Assembly (NCBI GenBank): GCA_003354025.1 | Contig: PIVU01000004.1 | Span: 1-51,536 of the forward strand | Length of the DNA stretch: 51,536 bases | Direction: 5' to 3' | DNA from: Nitrospirota bacterium | GTDB lineage: Bacteria > Nitrospirota > Thermodesulfovibrionia > UBA6902 | Shown here: in pieces, positions 49,392 through 51,536 of the stretch | Position numbering within the stretch: the stretch's first letter is position 1 | Layout: every line of letters begins with the position of its first letter | Notes under the pieces: model-generated | The model's input: the letters and a program-made list of their open reading frames with translations, nothing else | Database searches by the model: none | What the model was told of the DNA's origin: nothing | Translations under genes and position numbers: made by a program

Positions 49392-50666
49392 ATGAAAAAG
49401 GCGTTTATTGTAAAAATAATACTGCTTCTAATTGTTGTTAATGCCCATGCCGTGTTTGCTGATTCTTCGTCAGGACTTTCTACTTTGGAAGGATTAATAA
49501 TGGAGGCCCTTGAAAATAACCCGGAACTTAAGGCTTATGATGCAGCTGCAGAGGCAGCCATGCAAAAGCCGTCGCAGGCGAGGGCGCTTGATGATCCGAG
49601 GCTGGGGTTTGCACTTTCGAATTTGCCGGTTGATACCTTTAGATTTGATCAGGAGCCAATGACCCAGAAGCAGATATCGGTGAAACAGAAGTTCCCTTTT
49701 CCCGGCAAGCTTGACCTGAAAGGCAGTATAGCCGAACGGGGGCTGGATGCAGCGATGCAGGCATATGCGGAAAATAAGAACAGCATAACCGGCAGAGTGA
49801 AGGTTGCATACAATAATCTGATGTTTATTCAGAAAGCGCTCGAATTAATGGCAAAGAACCGTGATCTTTTGAATGAAGCCATCAAGACGGTGGAGACAAA
49901 GTATGTTGTCGGGGATGCAGGTCAGAAGGATGTTGTAAAGGCGCAGATGGAGCTTTCAGGAATAATTATGAAAATTATTATGCTGAAGCAAAAACAGGAG
50001 ACGGCTGAAGCACGGCTCAATACTTTACTGAACAGGTCGCTTCTGAAAGATATTGATACTTCGGGAGTATTGACTCCTACGCCTTTGACCATGACGTACG
50101 AGGACCTGGGCAGCCTGGCGGAAAATACGAGGCCCGCGCTTGCAGGGCTAATGCATAAAATTGAGCAGTCCCGTCTGGCAGGTAGATTGGCTGAGAAAGA
50201 ATACTATCCGGACTTTGATTTTGGAATAAGCTATGGGCAGCGTGACAATACTGATAAGCTCCAACGCCCCGACTTTTTCTCAGCATCGGTAACCATAAAC
50301 ATTCCTCTCTGGTATAAGACGAAAGAGAGAAGAAAAGTCCTGGAAGAAAAGGCGAAGGAAAGAGTGGCTGCAGAGCAGTACAACGCAATGAAAAACAATA
50401 TGCATTTCCGCATAAAGGAACTGCTTACTGAAATAGATATGCATGAAAAAGAGATAGCGCTGTTCCGGACAGGGTTGATCCCCCAGAGCGAGTTGTCATA
50501 TGAAGCGGCTCTGTCCGGGTATAAGGTGAATAAAGAAGGGTATTCATCTCTTATCAGCAGTCAGATAACACTCTATAACCACAGAATAGAGTACTACCGC
50601 GCTGTTGCTAACCATGAAAATAAAATTGCAGAACTGGAAGCAGCTGTAGGAAAACGCATTTTTTAG
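49392..50666 (+). CDS. TolC-family outer-membrane efflux protein (CusC/CzcC-like)
   Basis: A 424-aa outer-membrane factor. A signal peptide ends VFA near residue 23. Two repeated TolC halves are visible, with long helices (LIMEALENNPELKAYDAAAEAA; AGQKDVVKAQMELSGII; LAENTRPALAGLMHKIEQS) and beta segments such as FSASVTINIPLWYK. It forms the exit duct of an RND pump. The CusB-like adaptor follows at 50707. It shares the TTCA-repeat promoter at 48688. Confidence 0.92.
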   Translation: MKKAFIVKIILLLIVVNAHAVFADSSSGLSTLEGLIMEALENNPELKAYDAAAEAAMQKPSQARALDDPRLGFALSNLPVDTFRFDQEPMTQKQISVKQKFPFPGKLDLKGSIAERGLDAAMQAYAENKNSITGRVKVAYNNLMFIQKALELMAKNRDLLNEAIKTVETKYVVGDAGQKDVVKAQMELSGIIMKIIMLKQKQETAEARLNTLLNRSLLKDIDTSGVLTPTPLTMTYEDLGSLAENTRPALAGLMHKIEQSRLAGRLAEKEYYPDFDFGISYGQRDNTDKLQRPDFFSASVTINIPLWYKTKERRKVLEEKAKERVAAEQYNAMKNNMHFRIKELLTEIDMHEKEIALFRTGLIPQSELSYEAALSGYKVNKEGYSSLISSQITLYNHRIEYYRAVANHENKIAELEAAVGKRIF

Positions 50667-50706
50667 AGAATATATTTTATAGATGAAGAGGACGGAGGAT
50701 AACGGG

Positions 50707-51536
50707 ATGATCAAAAAGGCCATAAAACTGGGCGGAGTGTTTCTTATATTTGTACCGGCAATACTATTCTGGTCTGCATACCGCGCTGAAACAGGGGCTG
50801 GTCATGGAGAGGAAGTGAAAACCGGACAGGCCGTTACTGCGGACAGTACGGCAGGACAGGCGCAGAAGAAGGAGCGAAAAGTAAAATACTGGGTTGCACC
50901 GATGGATCCTAACTATATAAGGCAAGAGCCCGGCAAATCGCCGATGGGAATGGACCTTGTTCCCGTCTATGAAGAAGAGGGCGAAAAGTCTTCAGAAGGT
51001 GTAATCAGCATAGACCCTGTGACTGTCCAGAATATAGGTGTCAGGACTGCTGTTGTGACGAAAGGGCAGCTTTCAAAAAGCATCAGGGCTGCGGGGCGAA
51101 TTACATATGATGAAGAGCTTGTTGAACATATTCATATAAAGGTGTCCGGATGGGTGGAAGAGCTTCATGTTGACACTAATGGCCAGGAAGTGAGTGCAGG
51201 GCAGGCGCTTATGTCTTTCTACTCCCCGGAACTGGTGGCCAGCCAGGAAGAATATCTTCAGGCCCTGAGATACAGGGAAAAGACATCAGGATCTGAATTT
51301 CCGGAAGTGAAGCAGGGCGCAGTATCCCTGGCTGAAGCGGCAAGGAAGAGACTTCTATATATGGACCTCAGTACTGAACAGATTAATGAACTGGAAAAAA
51401 GCGGTGAGGTCAAAAAGGATATGGAGCTTTATACTTCCAGGTCCGGTGTTGTTATTGAGAAGACTGTGCTAAAGGGCATGAAAATCGGCCCTATGAAAGA
51501 ACTGTACAAGATCGCCGATTTGTCCAAAGTGTGGGT
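50707..51536 (+). CDS. RND efflux periplasmic adaptor, CusB-like (partial, runs off the window)
   Basis: The gene starts at ATG 50707, eight bases after GGAGG, and is open to the last base (276 codons seen; family members have about 400-500). A membrane anchor lies at about 5-24. A heavy-metal-binding segment (VAPMDPNYIRQEPGKSPMGM, near 61-80) carries the Met/Pro pattern of CusB/CzcB proteins. The lipoyl/barrel-sandwich region follows (VSGWVEELHVDTNGQEVSAG) and the start of the beta-barrel domain (YTSRSGVVIEKTV). It joins the outer-membrane factor upstream to an RND pump expected just beyond the window. Cu(I)/Ag(I) is the likely substrate. Confidence 0.92.
   Translation, partial: MIKKAIKLGGVFLIFVPAILFWSAYRAETGAGHGEEVKTGQAVTADSTAGQAQKKERKVKYWVAPMDPNYIRQEPGKSPMGMDLVPVYEEEGEKSSEGVISIDPVTVQNIGVRTAVVTKGQLSKSIRAAGRITYDEELVEHIHIKVSGWVEELHVDTNGQEVSAGQALMSFYSPELVASQEEYLQALRYREKTSGSEFPEVKQGAVSLAEAARKRLLYMDLSTEQINELEKSGEVKKDMELYTSRSGVVIEKTVLKGMKIGPMKELYKIADLSKVW

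Noticed and set aside
1-51536. tRNA, rRNA, transposase, integrase or prophage genes
   Set aside because: Nothing resembling them was seen on either strand; small tRNAs could still be missed by eye.

Overview
The window looks like chromosome of a Gram-negative bacterium: lipoproteins with lipoboxes, an outer-membrane TolC-type protein, an RND adaptor, PEP-CTERM proteins and dTDP-rhamnose genes are present. The PEP-CTERM gene set (PrsK, PrsR, the associated acetyltransferase and ATPase), moderate to low GC, sigma54-type regulators, probable selenocysteine use and a c-di-GMP riboswitch fit an uncultured Nitrospirota or Desulfobacterota lineage. The phylum is a guess. I saw no rRNA, tRNA, CRISPR array, transposase or prophage gene.

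Layout. 0-4.1 kb: isoprenoid block on the minus strand (ispA, dxs, tlyA). 4.4-9.4 kb: an acyl-CoA ligase, then rmlA, an rmlC-like gene, rmlB and rmlD. 9.5-26.8 kb: surface and exosortase-associated region, with two PEP-CTERM proteins, a GNAT-like acetyltransferase, an ExeA-like ATPase, a GlrK/GlrR-like two-component set with a TPR lipoprotein, a large FN3 adhesin-like protein behind a c-di-GMP-I riboswitch, a Crp/Fnr regulator, and prsK - PAPS-reductase-like gene - prsR. 27.3-28.2 kb: a lone RlaP-type nucleotidyltransferase. 28.4-51.5 kb: a copper/periplasmic redox island. It holds two thioredoxin-fold genes with an in-frame TGA at the first active-site cysteine, a DOMON-polyferredoxin fusion, Met/Gly/His-rich proteins, an HMA chaperone, RseC, a diguanylate cyclase, a TVP38 protein, a histidine kinase, NosL, a multicopper oxidase fused to a CopB-like barrel segment, a YtkA-like protein and a CusC/CusB efflux operon. 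A SWIM-SNF2 helicase sits inside it.

Main discovery candidate. At least ten promoters between 31.8 and 48.7 kb share one architecture: 2-4 direct repeats of TTCA with an exact 11-bp period, then four free bases, then a -10 hexamer beginning TA. The distance from the last TTCA to the -10 is always 15 bases, which is the geometry I recall for PhoB boxes. The orientation follows the downstream gene, even at divergent pairs. This predicts one OmpR/PhoB-family regulator, not encoded in the window, controlling the copper/redox genes, both TGA-containing proteins, the diguanylate cyclase and a roughly 114-nt structured RNA ending in an intrinsic terminator.

A second, smaller circuit is visible. Two TGAT-N4-ATCA palindromes lie about 41.5 bases upstream of predicted starts, one for the riboswitch-controlled adhesin and one for a Met-rich protein. 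The Crp/Fnr protein next to the adhesin has an E-x-x-T-R recognition helix that suits such sites. The diguanylate cyclase in the metal/redox regulon and the c-di-GMP riboswitch on the adhesin suggest, as inference only, that envelope or copper stress is coupled to surface attachment.
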